Below are positions 50,980 to 59,910 of a DNA stretch of 64,000 nt, piece after piece. Under the pieces are notes generated by a model. The model did not search any database and was not told where the DNA came from. It was given only the letters and a program-made list of their open reading frames with translations. The DNA comes from Chryseolinea serpens. GTDB lineage: Bacteria > Bacteroidota > Bacteroidia > Cytophagales > Cyclobacteriaceae. The translations under genes were made by a program, and so were the position numbers. Every line of letters begins with the position of its first letter. Positions within the stretch are counted from its first letter, which is position 1. Where the stretch lies: NCBI RefSeq assembly GCF_900129725.1, contig NZ_FQWQ01000001.1, positions 1,736,001 through 1,800,000 of the forward strand, read 5' to 3'.

Positions 50980-51014
50980 ATCTGCCGGGTTTCGGCCGGC
51001 GTTGCATGGATTCT

Positions 51015-53123
51015 TTAACTTACTACGGCGCCGGGCATCACCACTTCGTTCGGTTGTAGTAAGCGCAGTTTTCCGTCGCCGTCTTCGGCCATGAGGATCA
51101 TGCCTTGCGATTCGATGCCCATCATCTTGCGGGGTGCCAGGTTGGCAATGAGTGTTACTTGTTTGCCTACCATTTCTTCGGGTGTGTAGTGTTTGGCTAT
51201 TCCGCTCAGCACGGTCCGCTTGTCCACGCCGGTGTCGACCGTGAGTTTTAGCAGCTTGTCGGACTTCGGCATTTTCTCGGCGGTCAGCACGCGGCCGACA
51301 CGGATATCGAGCTTGGCGAAGTCGTCGAAGGTGACCTCGTTCTTCAGCGGGGTCACCGTGTGGGCCACCGGGTTCATGCTCGCCTTCTTGGCATGCAGTT
51401 TTTCCAGTTGACGTGCGATCACCTCGTCTTCTATTTTTTCGAACAGCAACGACGACACCCCCAGTTCATGGCCTTCCGCCAACAGGGTGTCGGAGCCTGC
51501 ATCGGTCCAGTGGCTGGTCTTCAGGTTCAGCATCTCGTTGATGCGCGCCGCACTGAAGGGCAGGAACGGCTCGGCCGCGATGGCCAGGTTGGCCACAATC
51601 TGCAACGCGATGTGCAAAATCGTGCCTACACGTTCCAGGTTGCCTTCGTTCTTCACCAACTTCCACGGTTCAGTGTCGGCCAGGTATTTGTTTCCCAAAC
51701 GGGCCAGGTCCATCAGGGCGGCCGTGGCTTCGCGGAAACGGTATTGTTCCAACGCCTCGGCTATGCGTCCCGGTTGCTCGCGTAACGCTGCGATCACCGC
51801 CTCGTCGATGGGTTGCAACGCACCTTTTACAGGCACCTGGTTGTTGAAATTCTTTTGTGTCAACACCAAAGCGCGATTCACAAAGTTCCCAAAAATGTTC
51901 ACGAGCTCGCTGTTGTTGCGCGTCTGGAAATCCTTCCAGGTAAATTCACTGTCTTTGGTTTCCGGCAAATTCGTGAGCAGGCTATAGCGCAGCACATCGG
52001 GTTTGTCCGGAAAGTCCTCCAGGTACTCGTGCATTTCGATAGACCATCCGCGGCTGGTCGACATCTTGTCGCCTTCCAGGTTCATGAACTCGTTGGCCGG
52101 CACGTTGTCGGGCACGATAAACTCACCGTGGGCATGCAACATGATGGGGAAGATGATGCAATGGAAAACGATATTGTCCTTGCCGATGAAGTGCACCAGC
52201 TTGGTCTCGTCGTCTTGCCAGTATTTTTTCCAGTCGTCGGCCGCTACGGGTCCGAATTTGCGTTGGGGTTGGGCGTAGACCAATTTGCCCGAGCTCATTT
52301 CCTCAAAGAATGCGCGGGTGGCCGAGATGTAGCCGATGGGGGCGTCGAACCAAACGTAGAGCACTTTTCCCTCGGCATCCGGCAGCGGCACCTTGATGCC
52401 CCAGTTGAGGTCGCGCGTCATGGCGCGGGGTTGGAGGCCGGCGTCGATCCAGGATTTGCACTGGCCGTAGACATTGGTCTTCCAATCGTCGGCGTGGCCT
52501 TTCAGGATCCATTCCTTCAGCCAGCCTTCGTATTGTTCCAGGGGCAGATACCAGTGTTTAGTCTCGCGCAGCACGGGCACGTTGCCGGTGATGGTAGACC
52601 TCGGGTTGATGAGGTCGCGCGGGCTCAGCGATGAGCCACACTTCTCGCACTGATCGCCGTAGGCATTGGGATTGCCGCACTTGGGGCAGGTGCCAACGAT
52701 GTAGCGATCGGCGAGGAAGAGCTTGGCCTCGTCGTCGTAGTATTGTTCCGATACCTCCTCGTTCAGCAGTCCTTTGTTGAACAGCGCAAGGAAGATCTCC
52801 TGGGAGGTCTGGTGGTGCAGGGCTTCGCTGGTCCGGTGATAGATATCGAAGGCGATGCCCAGCTTTTGGAAGCAGTCGCGCATCTGGACGTGATATTTGT
52901 CGATGATGGCCCGGGGTGTGGTATTCTCTTTTACGGCCTGGTTGGGAATGGCGGTGCCGTGCTCGTCGCTGCCGCAAACGAAAACGACGTCTCTACCCTG
53001 CGACCGGAGATAACGAACATAGACATCCGCCGGGATGTAGGCGCCGGCAAGGTGGCCGATGTGTTTGGGGCCGTTGGCATACGGTAAAGCCGCGGTAACG
53101 GTGGTGCGTTTAAATGCTTTCAT
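51015..53123 (-). CDS. metG: methionyl-tRNA synthetase
   Basis: The 702-aa enzyme charges tRNA-Met. The frame extends to 53294, but the ATG at 53123 (MKAFKRTTVTAALPYANG) opens the conserved domain. It has the HIGH motif in NGPKHIGHLAG, the zinc knuckle CPKCGNPNAYGDQCEKC, the KMSKS motif as KMSTS in GDKMSTSRGW, the anticodon-binding helical domain, and a C-terminal EMAP/Trbp111-type tRNA-binding domain (VTFDDFAKLDIRVGRVL). Catalytic and C-terminal domains are complete. Confidence 0.96.
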   Translation of the reverse strand: MKAFKRTTVTAALPYANGPKHIGHLAGAYIPADVYVRYLRSQGRDVVFVCGSDEHGTAIPNQAVKENTTPRAIIDKYHVQMRDCFQKLGIAFDIYHRTSEALHHQTSQEIFLALFNKGLLNEEVSEQYYDDEAKLFLADRYIVGTCPKCGNPNAYGDQCEKCGSSLSPRDLINPRSTITGNVPVLRETKHWYLPLEQYEGWLKEWILKGHADDWKTNVYGQCKSWIDAGLQPRAMTRDLNWGIKVPLPDAEGKVLYVWFDAPIGYISATRAFFEEMSSGKLVYAQPQRKFGPVAADDWKKYWQDDETKLVHFIGKDNIVFHCIIFPIMLHAHGEFIVPDNVPANEFMNLEGDKMSTSRGWSIEMHEYLEDFPDKPDVLRYSLLTNLPETKDSEFTWKDFQTRNNSELVNIFGNFVNRALVLTQKNFNNQVPVKGALQPIDEAVIAALREQPGRIAEALEQYRFREATAALMDLARLGNKYLADTEPWKLVKNEGNLERVGTILHIALQIVANLAIAAEPFLPFSAARINEMLNLKTSHWTDAGSDTLLAEGHELGVSSLLFEKIEDEVIARQLEKLHAKKASMNPVAHTVTPLKNEVTFDDFAKLDIRVGRVLTAEKMPKSDKLLKLTVDTGVDKRTVLSGIAKHYTPEEMVGKQVTLIANLAPRKMMGIESQGMILMAEDGDGKLRLLQPNEVVMPGAVVS

Positions 53124-53193
53124 AAAACTGAATAGGCTGCTCCTGGCAGCCTGCAAAGATGATAAGAGAAATGGACCAAAAAAAATTCCGTTG

Positions 53194-55377
53194 TCAGGCC
53201 ATATGGGGCACGGCGCGGTCCCACGCCGAGGAAGGAACGGGCGGGAAAATGACGTAGAACTCCGTGTACCCCTCCGGGGTAGTGAGCAACCCAACCTTGC
53301 CGCCGATCTTCTCGGTGGCCGTCTTGGTGATATAAAGCCCGATGCCGCCGGTCTCCGAGCGCTCGGAGGCCCGTGAGAACATCTGGAACAGTTTACCGGG
53401 GCTGGATTCGCTGATGCCGATGCCGTTGTCGATCACCCTGGCCCGCACCGAGCCGTTCTCGCCCTTTCCGATATGAATGTGGATGAAGGACTGGATGCGC
53501 TCCGAATCGTTGTAGAACTTGATGGCGTTGTCGATGAGGTTCTCCAGGACGATCCGCACCAACTCCTTGTCCGACTCGATCTGGAGATCGGGATCGATGA
53601 AGGTGTTGATCTGCAATTCCTGCGGCAGGCCCTTTTTCTTTTCCAGCATCAGCACGTCGTTTACGATGACGTTGAAGTCGATCTTCTCGGTGGTGATCTT
53701 GGAGTTGTTGATCTGGTTGATGATGACCAGGCGTGTGAGGATGGAGTTGAGGCGTTCGGCGGTGGCGTCGAGCTTCTTCAGGTAGTCGAGAGCCACCGGA
53801 TCCTTCACGTCCATCAGGGCCACGTTGCACATGCCCTTGAGGCTCGCCAGCGGGCCGCGGATATCATGCGAGGTCTTGTAGATGAAGTTATCCAGTTCGT
53901 CGTTTACTTGTTTCAGCGACTGGTTCACGCGCGCCAGGTCGAGCGTCTTTTTGTCGACCTCGTTGTCCAGTTGCCGGTTCTTGATCTCGAGCTCGGCATT
54001 TTGTTTTTGGATGACCTCCTTGGCTTCCGACAATTTGGCGTTTACACGTTTAATGTTCCGGTTACCGAATTGGAGCACGAGGATGAGCAACCCGGCCAGC
54101 ACGGCAATGACCACCACCGCCGCATTGAGGTCCCGTTGCTGTTTGATGGCTTCCTCTTTGGAGGCAATGGTGGCAATGTTCTCGCGCTCGGCAAAATTGG
54201 TTTGGATCTTGGCGATACTTTTCACCAGCTCTTCGCTGACGAGACTGTCTTTGAGGTGGATGTAGCGAGACTGATATTTTGAGGCCTGCTCAAAGCTTTC
54301 GGTTTTGGTGTAGAGGTGCGAGAACTGCAGGTAGATGTTCATCAGCAGTTCGTTGTATCCCAACTCGGTGATGATGCCCTCGGCCTCCGTGAGCAATTTT
54401 TCGGCGGTGACATTGTCGTTCAGGTCGGCGGCGATCTCCGCCATCACCGTCAGGTTTTCGCCCTGGTATAACTTGTCGCCAACACGCCGCGCAATGGCCA
54501 GGGAGATGTTGAGGTGTTTGTCGGCTTCGGGCAGATTTTGGAGCCAGAAATAGGAAATGCCAAGGCCGTATTCCCCGGAGATGCGGATGGCGTCGGAACA
54601 TTTGCCATCGCACGTGATGAACGCCTGCTCCATGCTTTCGCGGGCTTCGATGTAGCGGTGCAGCTTCCCGTAGCAAAGCCCCATGTTGATGTAAAGGGCA
54701 TCGAGGTCATAGGTGATCCCATTCTCTTTCTTCAGCGCCAGACATTCGTCGTAGTACTTCAACGCCGCCTCGTAGTTCCTCAGTTTAAAATACACCAGGC
54801 CGATGTTGTTTAGCGTGATACTGATCTCGGCCTTATTGCCTTCCTCTTGCCGCACCACGAGCGATTGGAAGTGATACTCCAAGGCTTTGTCATAGTCGGC
54901 TTGGAAGGTATGTACTATCGCCAGGGCGTTGAGTATTTTTTTGTAGTCCTCCCGGAGGTTGTTGCGGCGTGCGATGGGGAGCACTTCGGTGAGGATGTCG
55001 ATCGACTCCTGCAGTCTGTCGAGTCCTCTTAGCATCTGGCCCTTCATGCGGGCCATCCGTACAAGCCGCGTGCTGTCACCTAACTTGGTAGCCATTTGAT
55101 ACGCTTCGTCGGCATATCGCAAACACATCTGGTTGTCGATGTCGAAGAGTTCATCGGCGAGCTGTGCCTTTATCTTCAGTATCCGCTGTTCGTCGGGAGC
55201 GGTTTGCAGCTCGCTTAGAAGAGAATCTACCACTCGTCTATCTTGGGCCTGCGCGATAAATATGAAAGCACTTCCAAAGAATATTATGAGCGTGAGTTTT
55301 ACTTCATTGAAAAAGTTATAATACACGAGTGCTGTCCAAAATTTTATTGCGTGAAATAGATCTTTTCTGTATGCCAA
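53194..55377 (-). CDS. TPR-domain sensor histidine kinase, orphan
   Basis: The 727-aa protein has an N-terminal hydrophobic signal or anchor (about 26-44, LTLIIFFGSAFIFIAQA), a long TPR region (about 50-395, for example ALEYHFQSLVVRQEEGNKAEISITLNNIGLVYFKL), a membrane segment (about 412-435, AVVVIAVLAGLLILVLQF), a coiled coil, HisKA with the histidine in FIYKTSHDIRGPLAS (about 503) and an ATPase domain (N box LENLIDNAIKFYN, G1 VIDNGIGISE, G2 GGIGLYITK). The TPR sensor should thus be periplasmic. No response regulator gene adjoins it. It is divergent from three tiny secreted-peptide genes. Confidence 0.9.
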   Translation of the reverse strand: MAYRKDLFHAIKFWTALVYYNFFNEVKLTLIIFFGSAFIFIAQAQDRRVVDSLLSELQTAPDEQRILKIKAQLADELFDIDNQMCLRYADEAYQMATKLGDSTRLVRMARMKGQMLRGLDRLQESIDILTEVLPIARRNNLREDYKKILNALAIVHTFQADYDKALEYHFQSLVVRQEEGNKAEISITLNNIGLVYFKLRNYEAALKYYDECLALKKENGITYDLDALYINMGLCYGKLHRYIEARESMEQAFITCDGKCSDAIRISGEYGLGISYFWLQNLPEADKHLNISLAIARRVGDKLYQGENLTVMAEIAADLNDNVTAEKLLTEAEGIITELGYNELLMNIYLQFSHLYTKTESFEQASKYQSRYIHLKDSLVSEELVKSIAKIQTNFAERENIATIASKEEAIKQQRDLNAAVVVIAVLAGLLILVLQFGNRNIKRVNAKLSEAKEVIQKQNAELEIKNRQLDNEVDKKTLDLARVNQSLKQVNDELDNFIYKTSHDIRGPLASLKGMCNVALMDVKDPVALDYLKKLDATAERLNSILTRLVIINQINNSKITTEKIDFNVIVNDVLMLEKKKGLPQELQINTFIDPDLQIESDKELVRIVLENLIDNAIKFYNDSERIQSFIHIHIGKGENGSVRARVIDNGIGISESSPGKLFQMFSRASERSETGGIGLYITKTATEKIGGKVGLLTTPEGYTEFYVIFPPVPSSAWDRAVPHMA

Positions 55378-55439
55378 CTTTGAGTCATCAATTTAGCGCT
55401 AAAAACTTATTTAGAAAAAAAAACTTTAACACCCCAGCC

Positions 55440-55571
55440 ATGAAAAAGCTCATATACATCGTAATGCTTTGCATTGTTTCTGCAGGACTGTTCACAGCAT
55501 GTGCCAAAGAAGAGGTCAAACCCACCAGGGACATCACGGTGGGAGGCGGCCTGTTCTCTGACCCGAAGTGA
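55440..55571 (+). CDS. small lipoprotein peptide 1 (43 aa)
   Basis: The peptide begins MKKLIYIVMLCIVSAGLFTAC, a lipoprotein signal with Cys 21, leaving a mature lipopeptide of 23 residues (CAKEEVKPTRD...) that ends GGGLFSDPK. Peptide 2 at 55692 has the same plan: MKK-I-Y start, Cys 21, EEVKP, and a GG-SDPK tail. The gene is divergent from the TPR kinase with 62 bp between start codons. I do not recognise a family. The shared sequence pattern and start/stop spacing support real genes. Confidence 0.7.
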   Translation: MKKLIYIVMLCIVSAGLFTACAKEEVKPTRDITVGGGLFSDPK

Positions 55572-55608
55572 TGTAGGGGCGGCCTGGGTCGTTATTCATC
55601 CGGCGTGA

Positions 55609-55630
55609 TTGTCAACAAGTTGGTTGACAA
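55609..55630. repeat. inverted repeat between peptide genes 1 and 2
   Basis: TTGTCAAC (55609-55616) and GTTGACAA (55623-55630) form a perfect 8-6-8 inverted repeat. No T-run follows, so it may be an operator for peptide 2 rather than a terminator. Confidence 0.4.
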
Positions 55631-55691
55631 AAACCAAAAAATTAACCAATCCTTTAACAGCATTTATCTAAACCATTAAAATCTTAAAACC

Positions 55692-55820
55692 ATGAAAAAA
55701 ATTATCTACACCCTGCTTTTTGCCTTCGTTACTTCTATGGCCATCACCTCTTGCACTGAAGAAGAAGTGAAGCCCAAGCAGGAATCTGGCGGCGTTCCCT
55801 CTGACCCTAAACAAGCTTAA
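55692..55820 (+). CDS. small lipoprotein peptide 2 (42 aa)
   Basis: The peptide starts MKKIIYTLLFAFVTSMAITSC, a lipoprotein signal with Cys 21, followed by TEEEVKPKQESGGVPSDPKQA. It aligns with peptide 1 along its length: signal, C-x-[KE]EEVKP, GG, SDPK. The leader ahead of the ATG is A/C-rich (TCTAAACCATTAAAATC). The gene lies 120 bp after peptide 1 and 49 bp before peptide 3, all on the plus strand. Function unknown; a surface or released lipopeptide is expected. Confidence 0.7.
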   Translation: MKKIIYTLLFAFVTSMAITSCTEEEVKPKQESGGVPSDPKQA

Positions 55821-55869
55821 TTGCCCTATAGACCCTAAAGCAGATAAGAACCCTTAACCACTAAAAATT

Positions 55870-56034
55870 ATGAAATCAAAAGTTATATTCCTGATCGCCG
55901 GAGCCGCTGTTGTAACACTTTCTTTTACGTTCGTTACCAACACCCGCACGGTGAAAGCAGTATCCACGAACAATTCGTCCAAAGTGTCTCACAATGAGCC
56001 TACTGGCGGATTGGTTTCGGAAGACAAATTCTAG
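55870..56034 (+). CDS. small exported peptide 3 (54 aa)
   Basis: The peptide has an N-terminal hydrophobic helix (MKSKVIFLIAGAAVVTLSFTF) without a lipobox cysteine and ends HNEPTGGLVSEDKF. The tail GGLVSEDK is like the GGLFSDPK tail of peptide 1, so the three peptides seem to share a C-terminal motif GG-x-x-S-[DE]-x-K. It may be cleaved after VKA or stay anchored. A terminator follows 14 nt after the stop codon. Confidence 0.62.
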   Translation: MKSKVIFLIAGAAVVTLSFTFVTNTRTVKAVSTNNSSKVSHNEPTGGLVSEDKF

Positions 56035-56512
56035 TCTCCGAAAAGTGACAGGCATCTTCACCACCACGGTGGGGGTGCCTGTTGTTTTCTAACCCGGGCC
56101 CTAAACGACAGTCCGAGAAGTTGCCGGACCGCTCTGAGGACTGCGACGGAAATAGCCCTGCGAGGTGTCCCTTTACCCAGGGATATTTTTCAAATCCCTG
56201 TTTCCAGGCCAAAAACGAAATGAAAGGTCAAAGTAGAAAGCTTCGTTTCCTTGGTAACCCCGGCATTTAGTTCAAGTTGATCGTTAACCTTATCTGAGTA
56301 GCAATGGGACAGTTTCACCCGAAACCCCCACCCCACTCACCCCCCAGGTACCCCTTGGGTTGCCTTTTAGCCGGTTAATGGTAGGTTGGACCCGTTAAAA
56401 CGCCAAAAGATTTCCCCTGCCACTGATCTTTCAATGGCTTAGCTGTGTAATGCATTCCACATAAAGTAATACTTTAAGGTCGGTTTTCGGGAAAATCCCT
56501 GAAAACCTTACA
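56035..56512. other. intergenic region between peptide cluster and bioB
   Basis: After the terminator at 56048-56089 there are about 420 bp without a supported gene. Near the bioB stop an inverted repeat (GGTTTTC at 56482-56488 with GAAAACC at 56501-56507) may stop the bioB transcript, though it lacks a T-run. No riboswitch or repeat was recognised. Confidence 0.5.
56048..56089 (+). terminator. terminator after peptide 3
   Basis: ACAGGCA (56048-56054) pairs with TGCCTGT (56076-56082), an inner CACC/GGTG stem lies within, and TGTTTTCT follows. Confidence 0.7.
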
Positions 56513-57499
56513 TCACAAAATGTTTAATGTTTGGGCTTCTTTCTTAAACGCCTGGCGGGGTTTGAGCTGTAATTGCTGGAACATTTCCTGGTCTTTTATA
56601 TAGCCGGGATTGGGCGTGGTCAATAGTTTATCGCCGGCAAAGATGCTGTTGGCTCCGGCCAAAAAGCAGAGGGCCTGCTCTTCGAGGTTCATGCGAACCC
56701 GGCCGGCCGACAGACGCACCATGGCTTTGGGCATGATGATGCGCGCTGTGGCAATCATCCGCAGCATTTCCCATACCGATACTTTGGGTTGATCTTCCAA
56801 CGGGGTGCCTTCCACGGGCACCAATGCATTTACCGGAACAGATTCGGGATGTTCCGGAAGGGTTGCCAATACGTGCAGCATACCGATGCGGTCTTCTTCC
56901 AACTCGCCCATGCCGATGATGCCGCCAGAGCAAACGGAGATCTTGGCCTTCCGCACGCTCTCCAGCGTATCCAGGCGATCGTCGTAGGTGCGGGTGGTAA
57001 TGATGTCGCTGTAGAACTCTTCGCTGGTGTCAAGGTTGTGATTGTAGGCGTACAGGCCAGCGTCTTTCAGTTTCTGGGCCTGTTCGGGGCTGAGCATGCC
57101 CAGGGTGCAGCACACTTCCATGCCCATGGTGCTGACGCCTTTCACCATCTCCAGCACTTTGTCGAAGTCGCGGTTGTCGCGCACCTCGCGCCAGGCGGCG
57201 CCCATGCAAAACCGGGTGCTGCCGGCTTCCTTGGCCTCGACGGCCTTTTGGAGCACTTCGCTCACTTCCATCAGTTTTTCCACCTTCACTTGCGTGTGGT
57301 AGCGCGCCGCTTGCGGGCAATAGGCGCAGTCCTCGGGGCAGCCGCCGGTTTTCACCGAGAGCAAGGTGCAGACCTGCACTTCGCCAGCGTCGTGATATTG
57401 ACGGTGCACGGTGGCTGCTTCATAAATAAGACTCAGTACAGGTTTGTTGTAAATATCGGCGATCTCTTCCCGCGTCCAGTTATTGCGAATCGTTGTCAT
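56513..57499 (-). CDS. bioB: biotin synthase
   Basis: The 328-aa radical-SAM enzyme inserts sulfur into dethiobiotin. It has the CxxxCxxC cluster (C54, C58, C61 in [12 protein letters not shown]), the [2Fe-2S] ligands region ([37 protein letters not shown]), and [10 protein letters not shown] near the end with the conserved Arg ligand. No other bio gene adjoins it, so biotin synthesis genes are scattered or partly elsewhere. It is preceded by sppA on the same strand at 61 bp. Confidence 0.97.
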   Translation of the reverse strand: MTTIRNNWTREEIADIYNKPVLSLIYEAATVHRQYHDAGEVQVCTLLSVKTGGCPEDCAYCPQAARYHTQVKVEKLMEVSEVLQKAVEAKEAGSTRFCMGAAWREVRDNRDFDKVLEMVKGVSTMGMEVCCTLGMLSPEQAQKLKDAGLYAYNHNLDTSEEFYSDIITTRTYDDRLDTLESVRKAKISVCSGGIIGMGELEEDRIGMLHVLATLPEHPESVPVNALVPVEGTPLEDQPKVSVWEMLRMIATARIIMPKAMVRLSAGRVRMNLEEQALCFLAGANSIFAGDKLLTTPNPGYIKDQEMFQQLQLKPRQAFKKEAQTLNIL

Positions 57500-57560
57500 G
57501 TTTTTATCGAGGTCTGTTCTGGTTAATATTTCGTTGATGTTCTGTTCGTATCCTTATCGA

Positions 57561-59330
57561 TTATTGAATTCTCATTTCAAAGGGCATCCGGGCTTGTGTG
57601 CCCTGGTATGATTTGATGTGAAGCCATTGCTGATACAAATAGTATTGCGCGCCCAACTGTTCTTTGAGGGCACCGGTTTCGGCATCGTCCTCATATTGAG
57701 CGATCATTTGTTCCAGGAAAGAGGGTTTGTATTGGGGATAGAAGCGCACCTTGTAGTCGTCGGCCACATGAGCGGCGGCAGCGGCGATCTTGACGGCGTC
57801 CTGGAAATTTCCAATGATGTCGACCAGACCGCGTTCCTTTGCCTGCGTGCCGGTCCAAACGCGCCCGGAGGCCACCTTCTTGATGTTTTCCACCGACATC
57901 TTTCTGCCTTCTGCAGCTTTGGTGGTGAAGGTCTCATACACTTCTTCCGTGCGTTTTTGCCAGATGCTTTTCTCGGTCTCCGTGAGGGGGCGATCGATCG
58001 TGATCAGTTGTCCTATTTCACCCGTCTTTATTTCCTCTGAGGTGATGCCAAGCTTATTGTTGAGCAAACCACTGGCGTCATACAGCACGCTGAATACCCC
58101 GATGGATCCGGTGATCGTGTGCGGCTGCGCAACGATGGTGTCGCATCCCATGGCCATGTAGTAGCCACCCGAAGCGGCGTAGTCGGACATGGAGGCGATG
58201 ACGGGTTTCACTTTGGTGGTGAGCGTGATCTCGCGCCACATGGCGTCCGACGCCAGCGAACTACCACCGGGTGAGTTGATCCGCAGCACCACGGCCTTTA
58301 TTTTATCGTTCTCGCGGGCCTTGCGCATCTCTTCGTTGAAGGACTCGGAGCCGATCACATCTTGTCCGGGGCTGGCTTTGCCCGGAAGGATCGTGCCCTC
58401 GGCGACGATGACGGCGATCTCGTTCTTGGATTCGCTGTAGGTGGAGTACGTCTTTTTGTACTTGCTGTATTTAACAAAGGATATCTTGTCTTCGTTGCCC
58501 AGGTTGAGGCGCTGCCGGATGGTATGTTGCACCTGGTCGTCATAAGCCAGCGAATCGATGAGCTTGTATTCAACGGCCTGTTGTGCGTTGCGCACCAACA
58601 TTTTATCGGAGATCTCTTTCAGGTTGGCTTTGGGGATGTTGCGCGCTTCCGACACGCGGGTGACCACCTGGTCATAGATGGAGTTGATCATCTCGGTGAG
58701 TTGCAAGCGATTGGCGTCGCTCATTTTTTCCAGGATGAACGGCTCCACAGCACTCTTGAATTCGCCGACGCGGAAAACTTCGGGCTTCACTTCCAGTTTG
58801 TCGAAAAGCCGTTTGAAGAACGTGATGTCCACAGCAAGACCGTTGAACTCCACCTCGCCTTCGGGATGGAGATAGATCTTGTCGGCTGCGGAAGCCAGGT
58901 AGTAGGCCGACTCGGACAGTCCTTCGCTAAACACGATCACCCATTTTCCGTCCTTTCTGAAATCCAGCAATGCTTCACGAATTTCTTCGATCTCCGTGTA
59001 GCCCGCCATGGGTTGGGTGATGGTGATGTAGATGCCTTTGATCTTCGCGTCGTCTTTGGCGTGTTCGATGGCCTGCCGCAGTTGGGCCAGCCCCATCGGG
59101 CGCGGCGCGGATCCACCCAAGAACGGGATTCCCGAAAACGGTTCTTCCTTTTCTGTTTCCACGATGGGCGCATCCAAGTCCAGCTTCAACACGGAGTTAT
59201 CGCTAAACTCCAGCGGCGTTTCCTCGACCGACGACAGTGCGCTGATAAAAATGACCAGCAACACAACAAAAAGTATCATTGCCACGAGGGCTCCCAGACA
59301 CGAGGATATAAAGGTCTTAAAGAAATTCAT
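57561..59330 (-). CDS. sppA: signal peptide peptidase SppA, long (67K) type
   Basis: The 589-aa protein has an N-terminal membrane anchor (about 8-33, FISSCLGALVAMILFVVLLVIF) and two tandem SppA domains. The catalytic lysine is in the first half (SAADKIYLHPEG, about K152) and the serine in the second (SDYAASGGYYMAMG, about S387), as in the E. coli enzyme. It degrades released signal peptides at the inner membrane. The gene is divergent from folK, with an exact -7 box (TACTTTTG on the minus strand at 59350-59357). Confidence 0.95.
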   Translation of the reverse strand: MNFFKTFISSCLGALVAMILFVVLLVIFISALSSVEETPLEFSDNSVLKLDLDAPIVETEKEEPFSGIPFLGGSAPRPMGLAQLRQAIEHAKDDAKIKGIYITITQPMAGYTEIEEIREALLDFRKDGKWVIVFSEGLSESAYYLASAADKIYLHPEGEVEFNGLAVDITFFKRLFDKLEVKPEVFRVGEFKSAVEPFILEKMSDANRLQLTEMINSIYDQVVTRVSEARNIPKANLKEISDKMLVRNAQQAVEYKLIDSLAYDDQVQHTIRQRLNLGNEDKISFVKYSKYKKTYSTYSESKNEIAVIVAEGTILPGKASPGQDVIGSESFNEEMRKARENDKIKAVVLRINSPGGSSLASDAMWREITLTTKVKPVIASMSDYAASGGYYMAMGCDTIVAQPHTITGSIGVFSVLYDASGLLNNKLGITSEEIKTGEIGQLITIDRPLTETEKSIWQKRTEEVYETFTTKAAEGRKMSVENIKKVASGRVWTGTQAKERGLVDIIGNFQDAVKIAAAAAHVADDYKVRFYPQYKPSFLEQMIAQYEDDAETGALKEQLGAQYYLYQQWLHIKSYQGTQARMPFEMRIQ

Positions 59331-59349
59331 ACGGGACGATTTAAGTTTT

Positions 59350-59357
59350 CAAAAGTA
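59350..59357 (-). promoter_or_regulatory. -7 box (TACTTTTG) for sppA
   Basis: Read on the minus strand the octamer is an exact TAnnTTTG match, 20 bp before the sppA start codon. No TTG is seen at -33. Confidence 0.5.
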
Positions 59358-59395
59358 CATAATACTGCTTCGAATAAAAAAGTATGTTTACGAGC

Positions 59396-59884
59396 ATGAA
59401 CAACGCTGTTTTTCTTTTGTTGGGCACCAACCTGGGCAACCTGGGTGACAACCTGGCCGCGGCCAGTCACCACATTGGAGAGCGCGTGGGAAAGATCGTG
59501 CGTGCATCGTCGCACTATCGCACCGCGGCCTGGGGGAAGACGGATCAACCGGAGTTCTGCAACCAGGTGCTCGAAGTGGAAACGTTTTCCAGCCCGGAAG
59601 AAGTGCTGGCCCTGGTGCTGGCCATCGAGGCGTTGCTGGGCCGCGAGCGCAAGGAGAAATGGGGTGAACGGCTGATCGATATCGACATCTTATATTATGG
59701 CCATCGTGTCGTCCAATCGCCGGGACTGATCATCCCCCACCCGCATTTACAAAACCGACGCTTCACGCTGGTTCCGCTTTGCGAAATTGCGCCGGAGTTT
59801 GTTCACCCGGTGCTGCTCAAAACAAACAGCGAGCTGTTGGAACAATGTCCCGATCAGCTCGCTGTCCATAAAGTTGACGAATGA
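59396..59884 (+). CDS. folK: 6-hydroxymethyl-7,8-dihydropterin pyrophosphokinase
   Basis: The 162-aa enzyme transfers pyrophosphate to hydroxymethyldihydropterin in folate synthesis. Motifs are LLLGTNLGNLGDNL, YRTAAWGKTDQPEFCNQVLEV, RERKEKWGERLIDIDILYYG and IPHPHLQNRRFTLVPLCEIAPEF. The ATG at 59396 matches the family start better than the one at 59384, which would add only MFTS. It is divergent from sppA and converges on fabD with 26 bp between stops. Confidence 0.94.
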   Translation: MNNAVFLLLGTNLGNLGDNLAAASHHIGERVGKIVRASSHYRTAAWGKTDQPEFCNQVLEVETFSSPEEVLALVLAIEALLGRERKEKWGERLIDIDILYYGHRVVQSPGLIIPHPHLQNRRFTLVPLCEIAPEFVHPVLLKTNSELLEQCPDQLAVHKVDE

Positions 59885-59910
59885 TATTCTTTTGATGGGC
59901 TTGACTTCGC

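Noticed and set aside
53124-53294. N-terminal extension of MetG from an upstream alternative start
   Set aside because: The added 57 residues are low-complexity and Arg/Ser/Pro-rich, and the conserved enzyme begins at the ATG at 53123.
56000-56212. 70-codon minus-strand frame overlapping peptide 3
   Set aside because: It crosses the terminator of the peptide cluster and has no protein-like pattern.
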